Origin: Coriaria nepalensis
Lineage: Eukaryota; Streptophyta; Magnoliopsida; Cucurbitales; Coriariaceae
Reading direction: 5' to 3'
DNA length: 64,000 bases
NCBI GenBank assembly: GCA_027186245.1
Contig: CP114484.1
Coordinates: 4,848,501 to 4,912,500 of the forward strand
Below the pieces are notes generated by a model. That model made no database searches and was not told where the DNA came from. It saw nothing but the letters and a program-made list of their open reading frames with translations. Shown here in pieces: positions 48,050-64,000 of this stretch (positions are counted from its first letter, which is position 1; each line of letters begins with the position of its first letter). A program made the translations under genes and the position numbers.

Positions 48050-49760
48050 AGATCTTAGGAGAACATGCTTGCCAAGATCAAGCTATATTAGTTCAAAACA
48101 TAGTTAAAAGCATGAAACCATTATATAAAATGTAAGGATACTTATAGCTTTTTTATGCATATTTGATTACATAATATAACAAGATCCTTCTTCTTTCCTT
48201 CTTTGTTACCACACGAAGATCTATTAAGTCACCCATATGTTTGATCTCTAATATTGATTCACATGAACTTTCTCACTCAACGATATTTTCTAGTTTATGA
48301 CATTCAATATATGAACTGTCTAAACTTCAATTGGAGAAAGAAGAGGCCTCTTTCTCTCACTAGGAAATTAAACCTCTCTCTATGAATTAGATGATCTATG
48401 GCCAAATCCCCTAGGTCATATTTATAGTGAGGACTTTCTTATCATAAGTTCTCATTAAGTGGTTCAGTCATCATTTAAAATCTCTTATATTATTAAGAAT
48501 CGATAGATAGTTACTTATTATTATCCCATAGAACCGTTCATGGTGAGGCTGGCCATATGTGGTGATTTTGACCAAACTTAACTTTTAATTAATTAATAAT
48601 TAGTTACTAAAAGTCCAATTTATTCAAAGATAAATTTGTCCCTGAAGTTTTAATGACAAATTTAACATTTATGGATCCTTATAAGAATATATCAATTTAT
48701 CATTTTAATTTATTAAATAATTAATTACTAATTAATACAATATAACTACTTTGTTGTGCTAACATACCGACATCGAAGTTAACAAATCAATTAATTTATC
48801 TTATACTAGATTAATAATCACATTACTAATATACACTAGTTGTTCTTTTATTTCTCTAGTTACAAAAATACCTTAAGTTACTTTAAATCATTTTATGTGT
48901 GATTGGTTTATTCTACATCTTTACAACAGGAAAGTTATATAACACTCGATAAACTTTCGAAACTTAAATTGACTTTTAACAAATTGTTAAAGTTACTTGT
49001 AAGATGAGAAGTGTATATCATCTTTTACAAGAACTTGAATGACTAATACGTGTCATTCAAATCCTCCACTTGACTAATACCTCAATTTTTTTTAGGATAT
49101 AATTTATTGTTAACTTTAATAGATAAATCATATAAATATTATTTTCTTATAAATACAATCTTGTTTTCTCTATTAATTACATTTAAGAACATATTTTGAG
49201 ATTTCTCTTTTTTATATATAAGTGATGGATCTCATCTTGATCATTCACAACTTTCATGTTTAATATTTTATATTCAACAGTTTACCCCGACTAGGATATT
49301 TTACAATAATATTAAAGCATTGAACCTTAAGAATGAGATACCATGATGATCCAAGGTTTAAAAATTACTAACACTATAGTCACTAGATAAACCTTATTTA
49401 TTGATTAGACTAAGTACCATTGAGATTATTGAATAGGCACATTTAGTGAACTTATTTTTTACTAAGCACCTACATGTTTATCTTGATACTCTCAAATATG
49501 AGTGGTCATGAGATCAATAATTATAAACCAATAAGAAGATAACATATGTAATAGTCTATCCAAATTATCAATATCACATCTTGATAAATTTTTGACTTCA
49601 AACACTTTAAAACTTACGCTTTAAGAATATACAATCTCAATTACCATGATCACTTTTATAGCTTTAACAACATAACCTAAGGGTTTATAACTTTATTATG
49701 ATATGTAATTAAAAATATATAATATTAACTTCCAACAATAATAATAAATGATACTCACTT
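48050..49760 (-). mobile_element. LTR copy I (reverse orientation)
   Basis: Read on the minus strand it shares AAAGTGATCATGGTAATTGAG (about 49655), the CACTAGATAAACC block on the plus strand (about 49380), and GTTTACCCC (about 49280). A TATA box CTATAAATATG lies on the minus strand at about 48416-48427. Both boundaries are approximate. Confidence 0.65.
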
Positions 49761-49974
49761 ATACTAAAATCAATCATTTCTGACTCAAATTCTTATCTTG
49801 TCAAAATATTGATCAAACTTTAATTGGAAAAGTGCTTCATGGAATGGGTTCTAATGTTGTTATCTGTATCGACTTGCTCGATATTCATGCTTTCTTTTTT
49901 TTTTAATTTCTCAGATAAGGTGGAACCATTGCATCACATTTTTGGATTTCTGTTGAGATCATCATTCGCTGCTT

Positions 49975-50960
49975 ACAGACATTTTTTGCTCTTAAGGACA
50001 TCGGTCCTCTTTACTTTTTCTTAGGCATTGAAGCCTTTTACTCGTCTATTGGCCTCCACCTTTCTCCACAACGCTATATTACCAATTAATTACGTAAAAC
50101 CAACATGCACTCTAAGAAACAAGTCTTAAGCCCCATGTCAAATGCTAACGCTCTCACTCTCTTTAATAACAATGCCTTTGAGATCCTATGCTTTATTGTA
50201 GTACCATAAGTGCCCTTCAATATCTCTTATTAACTCAGCCTGATATTTCTTTTGTAGTTAATAAAGTGTGTTAGATTATGCAACAACCGATCGTGAATCA
50301 TTGGTCTTCTGGGAAATTGATTCTTCGCTATCTTTGCGGCACCTATCACCTTGATCTTGTCATAAAACCTAGCATCAATTTTGATCCCTACATCTTCACC
50401 AATACTATTGGGCCAGTTGTCCAGATGATCTCCAATTCACAACTAGCTATCTTGTCCTTCTTGGATCCAACCATTTATCTTGGTCTACTCACATTCAACG
50501 AATGTAGCTCGTTCTAGCGTAAATTGCAATACCGCGCTCTCATCAAGTCAACTACCGAACTTCTCTGGCTCCAAAGTCTTCTCCATGAATTACGCATCCC
50601 AAACACCCGTCTGCCTAGACTCTAGTGTGACAACCTTGATTCTACTTACCTCGTGCCAACCCGGTCAATCATTCCCGCACAAAGCATGTCGCTATTGATT
50701 TCCACTTCGTCCGTGAAAATGTTCACCAAAAATAGCTTATTGTCCATTTCATTTCCGACAAAATCAACCCGATAAACGTTCTCACAAAGCCTCTTGACGC
50801 ATTGCGATATCTAACACTACGAAACATGCTTAACATCGCCTCGACCCCATTGAGCTTGAGAGAGTCTTTGGAAGCAAATCACCCAGCACAGCATGCAGCA
50901 CCACAATCCTCTCAACGATCAAAGCAATCAGACATGAAAGGAAATCCCGCAGAGTGGGCT
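49975..50960 (+). pseudogene. Copia RT-RNase H remnant near the cytokinin dehydrogenase gene
   Basis: The plus strand reads FALKDIGPLYFFLGIEA (about 49985), LHLSPQRYITN (about 50050), KKQVLSPMSNANALT, ALQYLLLTQPDISFVVNKV (about 50215-50270), WSSGKLILRYLCGTYH (about 50301-50350) and TTELLWLQSLLHELRIP (about 50550-50600), then the RNase H end with MSLLISTSSV. These match Ale/Retrofit-type copia. Parts of RNase H are broken. Confidence 0.85.
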
Positions 50961-50984
50961 AATCATCCAACCACATAATTTCTC

Positions 50985-51200
50985 ACCTAACGCCTCAGTA
51001 ATTTAGTCAATCCTTTCCTTATGCAAAATTTGCTAACTTTAACTCCTCTTAATTTATTCAAGCATTTTCCTTGTGCAAATATTTATTACCATTGTACCGA
51101 AGGCTATAAAACACTCTGTACAAAACATTTATCTTTAGCAATATCAATATACGAATATACTAACCTTTATTCTCACTTACTCACTAGGAGAAAAGCAAAG
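50985..51200 (+). mobile_element. Partial 3' LTR of that copia element
   Basis: It directly follows the RNase H end and contains a TATA-like GGCTATAAAACACTC at about 51106-51120, followed by a T/A-rich leader. No second LTR was identified. Confidence 0.45.
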
Positions 51201-51314
51201 GTACATTCATACAATTCACGACAACAAGAAACTATAAAGTGGTCTCTTTATCATAATTATTCGACCCATTCTAATTAATAACACCATGATTAAATACATG
51301 CCCACATCCAAATA

Positions 51315-54429
<3,115 letters not shown>

Positions 54430-54481
54430 TTTGTTTTGAAGAAGATTGTGATTTTAGTGAAGAAAGAAGAAGAGGCAGGAT

Positions 54482-54493
54482 AGTATATATAGA
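54482..54493 (-). promoter_or_regulatory. TATA box of the cytokinin dehydrogenase gene
   Basis: On the minus strand CTCTATATATACT lies about 53-65 bp before the ATG (54427-54429). Transcription would start near 54455, giving a short 5' UTR with TTCTTCTTTC tracts. Confidence 0.6.
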
Positions 54494-54499
54494 GAATCC

Positions 54500-57400
54500 T
54501 CTCTATGTCTATTGGTTTAGAGCCAAAACATATTACATTAATACCCATTTGATCATTTATTGATAAATTAAATGTAGTGTGAAAATTTATTTATCGTCAA
54601 AGCTTATCCTAAATAGAATTTACAATATGAAAAATTTTAAATAAATATTTTCGCTTGAAATTAAGAGGTGGAAAAGAAAAAGACTATTACTCATGTTGAC
54701 TTTGAATAGTAAAAGGGTGACTTGATATACTAAGTAACATGTTATGTTAGAAAATATTAGCCGATTGGTCGATGTGAGTTTTTAGAGTATTGCGATTCTT
54801 CCAATTGTAAGTAAGATTTATGTTATTGCGGATTAAATTTAGTTTATCCGTTGAAATTTGTAAAGTTTATAGTTGATTTATAAATATAACAGTTTTGTAT
54901 TGTTTTATAAAATCTTTTAGGAAAAGAAATTATTAGATTTATTAATTTATTATAATATCATAGTTAAATTATAAGTATATATATTCACACTTTATTAATA
55001 AGTGTTTTTTATCCATTGTGTTATTTGTTGGGTATTCAGAATAACCGGTTCACAAGTAAAGAATAGTATTGAAATTTATCTCATGTTGTTTAGGAAGAAA
55101 ATCTCTAATTAATTTATAAATCAAGAGTTCTATCTTTCTTTATAAATTTTTTTTAAAAAAAAAATTATTAAACTTATTAATTTACCACTATCAATTAACA
55201 TATTATAAATTATTTAAAATAAATAAAATAATCATATTTTAAATAATATTACACACGTATTTTAATTAAAGGACTCTTAATTTTAAACCATCTAAATTTA
55301 TTTCTAATTAGACTAATCTTTTTGGTTTGGATCTTTCTTCAACTTAAGAATATAAGAATATAACTTTAATATTTTTTATATAACCGATGTGACAGGTACG
55401 TTATTAACGCATAAATAATTTGAGGAATCAAAATTGCATGGAGATGAAGAAAGAGAGAAAAACGTTATGAAAAAACAACACAACTTGATTAAGGACAGCT
55501 GGATTCATTTTCTTACTTCCATACATTGTTGCTCCCACACTTACTTCCATGAGTATATGTGGGGTATTATATGAAGATTTAAGGGTGGAGATTTTCTTAT
55601 AAGAATTAGGAATCCGTCATTTTTTACCCTTTTCAAGTCGGTAAGAAATTTTAAGAGGTTGGTTTAGTAGTTAATGATGTAAAGTCCTAGATAAAAATGT
55701 ACTTTGAAATTTTACATTTGAAACTCATAAAAACTATTTTTTGAGATTAATTATCAATTAATTTTAAAAGAGGTGGACATTAAACCTCTAATGCCAACAA
55801 TGAGGTGGGAGTTAGACAAAAAAACTAATCACCTTTTATCTAGGACACCTAGGAATGGATACCAAAGTATTCTGAACACATCTAGGAATGGATACCAAAA
55901 CAAGTGGGCAAAGAATATGGCATTATTTGATTAGGTGTCGTCTTAATCACCTTTTTTCTTACAGAATAAAGCTCATGAGAACAATAACATATAATAATAA
56001 AATAAAATAGTAATAATAATAACAATAGAAAATAAATAAAACTCATAAGAACAAAAACTTTATGTGTTTATATATATATAGCTAGCTAGCTTCGACAAGG
56101 GACGTTTAGGCATGCATGCATAATTAAATATACTGTACAATGTGGTTTCCTACCGAACAAATTAAGGCATGCAGTATCCACAACGTAAACAGTACACACA
56201 CAACCCCCCAAAAAAAAAACAGACCCACCGATTAATTAAGAATTTTTCTAACTCTAATACAATTAGCACTTATGATTAGTGGGAGCAACATGTTCCCTAG
56301 CAGGCAATCTTTAGTTGGAGCAAAAAGACAAAAGGTAGGAATGTTTCGCCGCAATAAGCAGTTGTGTTCCAAACATCTTAAATAAATTAGTCATTAAAAC
56401 TATATGTACACACGAAGATGATCTTGGAATCGGATCATGCATGATACCTGTCATTAGAACTAGGGCCTAATTAGGGATTGTCGACTTTGTTCACATTTGC
56501 TTATAAATAACCTGACAAGGATATCCCACATTATTAATGCCCCAACAAGATTCAATGTTTACTTTAACGAAAGCCGATTTATTAGGAAGTTGTGTAATCA
56601 ACTTTTACGATGTAAATTATGAGAATCATAATATGGATTTTGAAGATTGGATAAATCCTTACAAGGAGTATCCAACAAATTAAATTTAAATTCAGAATTT
56701 GATTGAGTAATTCTTTTAAAAGATATATTTAGAAAAAATTAAACATATTATAGTATATTTTACCCCAAAAAAAAAAAAATTATAAAATATATTTTAAAAA
56801 GTACTTAAACATAAGGATGTATTCGATTAAATTAAAATTATTTTTAGAAAAATAAGAGAATTAAATATCGATTCTGTTTATAATCGTTTATATAATCTGT
56901 AATTTCATTCTTATAAAATGAAATAATTTTTTTCCCGGCAAGAAAATAAGAGGGTTAAATATATCAAGAGACATAATATAACAGTTCAACATTTATTTTC
57001 GGATTCTTTATGCATCTTTTTTACAAGTATATTCTTATTCTAGTAAGTGTAACAGCTTCAGAAATAAAACAAGTTGAATTTCATAGTCTGTATACTTTGT
57101 ACCCCTTACCAAATTAATTATCAGTCAATCTTCAAATATGAAGTTTGAATGAATAGCAAGTCAAGAATCCCAACTACGGATCTAAATTTCATACATTCTT
57201 GTGTATTTGTCGTTTTCTTGACAAAACTTCCATATTAAGCACTAAACCAATTGACGGTTCAAATTTTGTCCTAACCAATATGATTATAACATATTGCATT
57301 GTTATATGCTATTTTGGAAGAAAAGCGCATTATGCTTCTGGTCAGGAATGAATAATAAATTTAAGTAGCAATGTTGAAGACCTCCTCATTTCAAAAGAGA

Positions 57401-59380
57401 CGAAGGGAAAGTCGGTGTTGCTAAGAAAGTTAAGAGGCTCACATCTAGGATTCTTAATAGTAAAAATAAATTTCATTATGCTTAATTAAGAAGGAAATTG
57501 ATTCCACAATTCATGCCTTTAACAGAATGCTGTTTTTTAATATAAAAAAAAAAAAATTTAAAGATTGTATGTTTAATATTCTGATTATTTCCTTAAGGGA
57601 TGTCCTCACTTCATCATCAATATTCAGCATTGACATAAAGATTTTCTACAACAGGTACTAAATATACAAGAAGACATGCTTGCAAGCTGGTATCACACAG
57701 GATCAAATACCCTAATAAGCTTTATGCTACTTTTTTTTGTAATCATTAACTTAAGCATTAGAGAGGATATAAAACCCCGACACATTCCATTTATTCTTAG
57801 TATAGGTGTGGCCGGCCGTCGACATATGAACCAATTTTTACATTACTCACGAAAGGGAAAAAAAAAAAGCACAAATCTTAATGAATTAAAAATGCATGTA
57901 AATGCCTCGTTCCATTTACGAATTAGTATACTTAACGAAATGGGAAATTAATAATAATAAATGATGTTAGTATATAATACTTGCAAACACAAAAGGGGGA
58001 AAAGAGGAAACGAAACTGTCTATTTCAAAAGGTTTCAGCGCACGTAGTTTTATTAAAACAAAATGTCAAGGACATCCACCGGCAAAATCTTGGCCCCTTT
58101 GATAATTGCCATGATTGCTTATTGCAATGATATCTATCACCCATACGTGCACTCTGCATGAACATTTTAGAGAGATTTGAGTAGCCATAAAGATATAAAA
58201 AGCACGCATAATTATCTCACAATGTCCCCCCCCCCCCCCCACCCCTCCCACATCCTCTCATATTTCTGTCTACAATTAAGAGATGATCGGTATACTAACA
58301 TTCATATATAATATCGAGTATTAGATTAATCAATATGTTGATTTTATTTTAAAATGATGAAGAAGTGGTTTCAAACTCTGATGGATTATAATTTGGGTAA
58401 ATATCCTACCCCAAAACTTGAAATTCATAAAATGTGCATATATATTAAACATTGAAATTCATATGCTTTATATGGTTTGCTTTTATTGTATCGTGAGGAC
58501 TTTGCTTCTATACTTATAATTATTTCTTTTAACTTTATTATAAGATCGGTGATCAGTTATTACTGTACTGAAATCTTAGATTCACAGCTAGTGATTGGGG
58601 TGGTAGCAACGGCGGAGTTGGACGGCCAGCGGCACTAATAGAAACAGGTGGCTAAGAGAACAAAAATATGTGAAATTTTACTTAAGAAAAAGTAAGCGGA
58701 GGATTTTAAATTTTATTTATTTATTTTTAATTCAAGTGACTAAAATAAAAATATAACGCACGTTGGATTTAATTGAGTCAACTAAAGTCAAAAGATTAAA
58801 ACAAAAACAAAAACAAAAAACGTGCAAATACAGAAAGATAATTTAACCAAATATATATCCAAGTTTGATAGAAGAGCTGGTTATCAAATTAAGATTTACT
58901 AGTTTATGTTTCTGTTTTATTTAATAACTTTTAGATCTGGATCATTCGCTCGACCATCCGGTCTAACATATACAGTTAAACGGAAAGAAAATCTCGGAAA
59001 CAGAAGCAAATTTTTTTTTTATTTTTTTCACGGGAGCTATATCTCTTGTTCTTCTTAACCTTACGAGTCAACGTTACATTTCTGGGTTAGATCGGATAAT
59101 GGATCATAAAAGCAGGTTCTATTTATGGGTCACAAAAGCAAAGCTTTAATAGCTATCCCACTAATAATATTCCTGATAATGGGATTGTTAATGCCACTTT
59201 GAACTGTTCCTGTGGGAATTCTATGTTTCATAGGCGAATGAAACGTTGGATTCAAAATCCACCGATAAAATTATAAGTGTTAATAAATTATTTTGATCCG
59301 ACGACAGATGTTGATAAATTAAAACGAAAATGTGTAATTTGAGTTTAAACTAGTCTATAGGATCGATTTTCAATGAATAG
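54500..59380. other. AT-rich intergenic region upstream of the cytokinin dehydrogenase gene
   Basis: No gene recognised. It contains a short duplicated ACATCTAGGAATGGATACC-like unit at about 55848-55900, a 15-C run at 58226-58240 and several A/T tracts. Open frames such as 57676-57951 show no known motif. Confidence 0.45.
58226..58240. repeat. Poly-C tract
   Basis: Fifteen C residues in a row followed by ACCCCTCCC. It may be length-variable or a sequencing weak spot. Confidence 0.9.
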
Positions 59381-60080
59381 TACTAAAATGACATTTTGAC
59401 TTGTGTTACGATATTAAAAAAATTATTATTATTTTATCTTTCATATTTCTTATTTTTATTTTTATTTCTTATTAATTTATTATTTTCTTTCATAATCCAA
59501 TTTTAAAAAAAAAATGAGGAGAAAAAAAATAAAAAATAGTTCAATTTTTTGGAAAAAATTGGATCATAATAATTTTACTTTTTATGAGAAAAATCAATAG
59601 AGATGATTTGATTTCTTCGCAATATATCTAATTGGAATTAAGTTTTTTTGAAAAATCCAATCGAATCGATTTCGTTCTTTCTCGCAAAAATAAAGAAGAT
59701 TTTATTTCCTAAAAAAATACGGAGGTCTACTTGAACCAAACATCCATGGAGGTTGGGTTCTCGATGGAGGTCTAGTTCGACCAAATCTCCTTTATTTTTC
59801 AATTTTTAATTTTAATTTGGTTCATCTTCATGAAAGAAAATAAAATCAATTTGATCAGATTTTTCATAAAAATTCGATTCAATTCAAATATTTTATGAAA
59901 AATTTGATCGTTTTAATCGATTGTTCTTATAAAAAGTCGAATGATTTTAATTTATTTTTTCTTGAAAAATCAGTTCAGGTATCGTTTTTCCCATTTGATT
60001 TTTTTTTCTTATTTATTTGTTTTTGTTAAAATAAAATTTAGATTATAAAATAAAGTAATAAGAAAAAAAAAATATTTTTA
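59380..60080. repeat. Dispersed AT-rich repeat, copy 2
   Basis: Same block order as 45690-46400: T-rich, A-rich, TTTTTTGGAAAAAATTGGATC, then CCATGGAGGTTGGG and GATGGAGGTC. Class unknown. Confidence 0.5.
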
Positions 60081-62410
60081 ATATCATCGATTTAGTATTA
60101 TTCATTAAAATATTTTATTTAAATTATATATATATTAAAAATTGGCCAAAGAATAAATTTATAAAAAATTAAATTATAGAGAGACAAAAAAGTGAATTCC
60201 CTCGTGAAATTATTAAACCCATGAGTCTTAAGGATTTTAATTATGTTAACTATAATATATTTTTTTTGGTGTTCAAAGCTTTTTGCTCAAAATTAAGTAA
60301 TATTTAGCGCGGCAAAAACAAATAATCTGCTGGGATGCACTATAGTTTAAAATAATGAAGATGATGCGAAGCAATTGGAGCACAATCATCTTTCGACAAA
60401 AGAAGATCCCACGTGCGAAACCTGGTCACTTTATATTTGTGTTTGTGTCTGTACTTTGGGGTATTACTCTTCTTTCTGACATTTGATCGACAGACAGGAT
60501 GGTGGATTTTTCCACAAGATGGTCCCACGTAATATCTACCTCGATCGCTTAAGGTTCATATTAATTAATGCCGTCCAAATGGAATATTTAAAATTCTGAA
60601 AGTAAAATTAATAGGGTTGTATAAAAGTTACGATCCGGATAAAAGTATTAGTTCTGAAACCGCTATCAGTACTGATGAGTTCCATGAAAGAGATGGAGGT
60701 AGAGATTAATTTTAAAATCGATATTAAATCATTAATATTGATTAGTATTAAACAAATATACTTATGAGTTTAACATTTAATATACATATGTAATATATAT
60801 ATATATATATTGTCATATATTTAGATTTTGGTATAATTTTGATATTGGAAATACTGATATTAAATAAATATTAGTAGTTTAAATTTAGTATTATTCTTTA
60901 ATCGAAATCGTATGAACCAGATTTTTACATATCTCTATTATTATTTTTGAAGAATTTTACTAAAATAACATGTACATTAATTAAAGTTGTTATATATATA
61001 TATATGTTTTGTGAGTTAATAATTATTAATAGAAATTATGATAAATCCCTCCTAAAACTTTATAAAATTATAATAGACCATTACAATTTATCGGAAGAAG
61101 TTGGGGTGGTGGTGGTGGTGGTGATACCAGTGACGACAAAGCTAGGATGACAAATATGGGAAGGTGTCAATGACAGATACTAGCGGAACCAGAAAATAAA
61201 CCAGACGAGCATAATCTAAAACTTAGAAAATTATATTTTAATAATATTTCATACTTGAAATTAAATTTTAATAATACTTCATATTTAAAAAGACGAAACA
61301 TGTATTTAAATTTGTGATATGTTTTAATATCATTGATTGAGAGAGTAAAATAATTTGTATTATACGATGGAACACCCGGACACCTTGATTTTCTTATTTA
61401 TTATATATTTAAAATGTATTTAATAGAAATGAAAATGTATGACAAAAAAAAGCCCATTCAATGTGCCAAAAAAAAAAAATAAAAATGTGTTGTGTATGTT
61501 AGGCATAAAGTTCGAAAAAAGAATAAATGATTACTATTATATATGGAATAAATGAGTTTCTCTCTTCGTGGTAAGTGTTTAGAGAAAAAAATGGGTAAAA
61601 TTTTATTTTGTAAAAATTAATTAAATGGATATTTTTGAATATTTAGAATATTTTAATAAATAGTTTTTGCTTAATTAACAATTAAAATATGATAAAAGTT
61701 AAATTAAAATATTTAATCGAATTAAACGAGAATTCAAGTATAAAAATAAAAAAAATACATATAAATAATGGGACCAAAATAATAATTTAACTAAATTTAT
61801 TTTAATTATAATTCTTTTTACCAAATCTAATGAATACGTATGCCAAATATTCAAAATATATATGTACATACGTAAATATGTGTTTTGGTTAATGCGTGGG
61901 TTACATCTAGTTTTAAATTAGAATTTAGAAATTTTTGATACAATGCATAACATGTATTCATTATTTTTATCACATTAATAATTTTACTGATCCAGCAAAT
62001 AAAGACGAAAGCAATATGCTCCTCAAAAGGCAAATCGTAACCTTATGTGTGATTTATGGTCTTGTTAGCGTGCCAATTTTTTTGCCAAACTCCAACAATA
62101 TCTTCTCTGCCACTGTGGTCATAATACATAATCATAGAATCAATGACATTCACAAAACTAATTTGGACCACACCGTCATTTCTATTCAATACTCATGAAT
62201 CACGACTAGCAATAACAATACGGAATAAGAGAGGATGGAAAAAACATAATCAGCGTGTTTCTCAATTGGTTAATTGATCATGCTACACATGGATATTTTT
62301 ATATTCGACAGATATTACAGTTGCTTGATTTAAGTTGAAATATAGTCAACTTTGACTAATCAGGAAAATAGTTATGTAGGGGCGTTGGTGTCTTACTGTA
62401 TTTGCCATAA
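60081..62410. other. AT-rich intergenic region
   Basis: No gene recognised. Simple repeats include (AT)n at about 60797-60811 and (GGT)n at about 61105-61123. The open frame 61935-62198 carries no known motif. Confidence 0.45.
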
Positions 62411-62814
62411 TGTATTGTGTGAAGATTCAGTTATTTGCTGATGTGGCTCGTGAGGTGTGTGATTTCCGTTTATGGTGGGCATCTAAATTTTTTTGTTTTT
62501 AGTTTTTGGTTTTTTATTCTTAAATAAAAGTTAGTACGCAAAATGAAAAAGGAGGGGCTCACCATCGATTTTCGGTTTAAAGAATGAAAAAATGAGTCCA
62601 ATAATGGCCTGTATCATCGTTGTGTTAATAAAAACTAACTCAATTCAAGTTAAAATATGTTGCTTGATGAAATTTTTCTTGGGTAAGAGATATTAGGAGG
62701 AGGAGTGGTGTGATATTATTCTTATGATCATGTGCTATCTTCTTCTAGGGAGATTGTGGTTGTATGATTGTAGGGTATTATATGATAGGTATGAATATAT
62801 GTATTATTTTGATT

Positions 62815-63300
62815 ATAAGGGGAAGTGCGTAACAATGGAACCATTATACATTTCGGAGTTTGAGCTACAACACAAGAATAACCCTGTACTTACGTTGGGC
62901 GAATTTACAAGGATTATTCAAGAACAATAGGTAGTTGTGCTGTTAGTAGGGCAAGAAGTGAAATTTTTGTCACCTCAAATCCCGTCCGATTGACCGGGCT
63001 GCTAGATGAGTTTTAAGAAGTCATGTCCGAGGAGTTACCACAAGTATTACCCCCTATACAGGACATACAACACGAGATCGATCTCATTCTGAGTTCTAGC
63101 TTTATGTATTGCCGCATTATCGCATGAGTTCAATGAAGTACGATGAGCTACAACGACAAATGCAACACCGTATTGATTAATGCTTTATCCCCGAGATCCT
63201 AAGTCAGTGAGTGTGATGTACCTGCATTGCTAACACCAAAAAAAGATGGTAGTTGGAGAATGTGTATTGACAGTGGAGTTGTTAACAAGATTACGGTTGA
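62815..63300 (+). pseudogene. Ty3/gypsy pol remnant (protease-RT junction), unit 1
   Basis: Reading across frames gives ISEFELQHKNNPVLTLGEFT, then LPHYRMSSMKYDELQRQMQ (about 63108-63165) and [20 protein letters not shown] (about 63232-63290). The latter two match the conserved RT entry of gypsy elements (LP-YRMSP-E--EL--Q, then [21 protein letters not shown]). The region between holds stops. Confidence 0.75.
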
Positions 63301-63310
63301 ATTATGTGAG

Positions 63311-64000
63311 AATTCAATAATTTGCTGATGTTGCTCATGAGATGTGGGATTTCCGTTTACAGTGGGCACCTATGTTTTTTGGTTTTTGTTTTTTTTATTT
63401 TTAAATAAAATTTTTATCATGCAAAAAGAAAAAAAGGAAGGGCCCATCGATTTTTGGCCTAAAGAATGAAAAAATGGGTCCATTAATAGCCATTATCGTC
63501 GTTGGGTTAGGGAAGTGCGTAACATTGGAACCATTACACATTTCAGAGTTTGAGCTACAATTCAAGAATAAGCCCGTACCTACGTTGGGCAAAGTGAAAT
63601 TTTTGGCACCCAAAATCCCATCCGATTAAAGGACAAGAGTAGCAGGTAGTTTTGTTGTTAGAAGGACAAGAAGTGAAATTTTTGGCACCTAATATCCCAT
63701 CTGATTGACCGGACTGCTAGATGAGTTTAAAGAAGTCATGTTCAAGGAGTTACCATGAGTATTACCCCCTATATGGGACATACAACATGAGATCGATCTC
63801 ATCCGAGTTCTAGCCTTCTGAATTACCGCATTATTGCATGAGTTCACTGAAGCACGATGAGATACAACAATAAGTGCAACACCATATTGATCATTGTTGT
63901 ATCTGTGAGAGCCTAAGCAGGGTGTTGTACCTGCATTGCTAACACCAAAAAAAGATGGTAGTTGGAGAATGTGTATTGCTAGTGGAGATGTTAACAAGAT
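63311..64000 (+). pseudogene. Ty3/gypsy pol remnant, unit 2 (cut by window end)
   Basis: Repeats the same motifs: an EFELQ-like stretch (about 63545), ELPHYCMSSLKHDEI-like (about 63828-63860) and [21 protein letters not shown] at about 63940-64000, with its own indels. It ends at the window edge. Confidence 0.75.

Larger units (their letters stand above)
62413..64000 (+). repeat. Tandem duplication of about 0.9 kb carrying Ty3/gypsy pol fragments
   Basis: Unit 1 spans 62413 to about 63310 and unit 2 runs from about 63311 past the window end. Both begin at GA-ATTCA-TTATTTGCTGATG or a near match and continue through GGGATTTCCGTTTA, AAGAATGAAAAAATG and GGAAGTGCGTAACA. Unit 2 lacks about 170 bp present in unit 1 (62640-62820) and repeats GAAGTGAAATTTTTGGCACC. 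Confidence 0.85.

Noticed and set aside
61935..62198. 87-codon open frame
   Set aside because: No motif, AT-rich composition, overlaps an opposite-strand frame, and no splice or promoter context.

Overview
This is a 64 kb piece of a plant (eudicot) nuclear genome. The evidence is spliced genes with GT-AG introns, a plant glycosyl hydrolase family 35 gene with the plant-type C-terminal lectin domain, a plant cytokinin oxidase/dehydrogenase, and long AT-rich intergenic DNA full of decayed LTR retrotransposons and small MITEs. The repeats look cucurbit-like to me, but I could not check this and the species is not established.

Only two intact host genes are visible, near the two ends. At the left edge (1-4228, plus strand) lie the last 16 exons of a beta-galactosidase whose 5' part is outside the window. 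At 51315-54429 (minus strand) lies a complete five-exon cytokinin dehydrogenase of 543 residues, with a signal peptide, the FAD-linking GHS motif, the catalytic WTD motif and the C-terminal PGQ-IF motif.

The 47 kb between them is a graveyard of mobile elements. 4.6-5.3 kb holds a broken fragment of an unrecognised gene (minus strand). 5.4-7.3 kb is a decayed Ty1/copia pol (plus). 7.4-8.6 kb looks like a reversed solo LTR. 9.4-9.6 kb is a HARBI1-like transposase scrap. 10.6-13.9 kb is a nearly complete but dead copia gag-pol (minus). From 15 to 50 kb one LTR family of about 1.7-2.1 kb recurs at least nine times in both orientations, several copies with the end of a copia RNase H reading frame and a polypurine tract directly upstream. 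These copies nest into each other and into other elements: one LTR splits a copia pol between integrase and reverse transcriptase (34.1-36.1 kb), another splits a GGCCGA-rich LTR (39.7-41.4 kb), and a MITE sits in a third copy (19.5-20.0 kb). Ty3/gypsy remnants appear at 26.2-26.6 kb, 30.5-31.4 kb and 62.8-64 kb. The last is a tandem duplication of about 0.9 kb that runs off the window.

The two host genes act in unrelated pathways (cell-wall galactoside turnover and cytokinin degradation) and nothing links them functionally. I found no CRISPR array, operon, tRNA, rRNA or new multi-gene system. The most informative structures are the nested repeats and two MITE insertions with supporting target-site or empty-site evidence.
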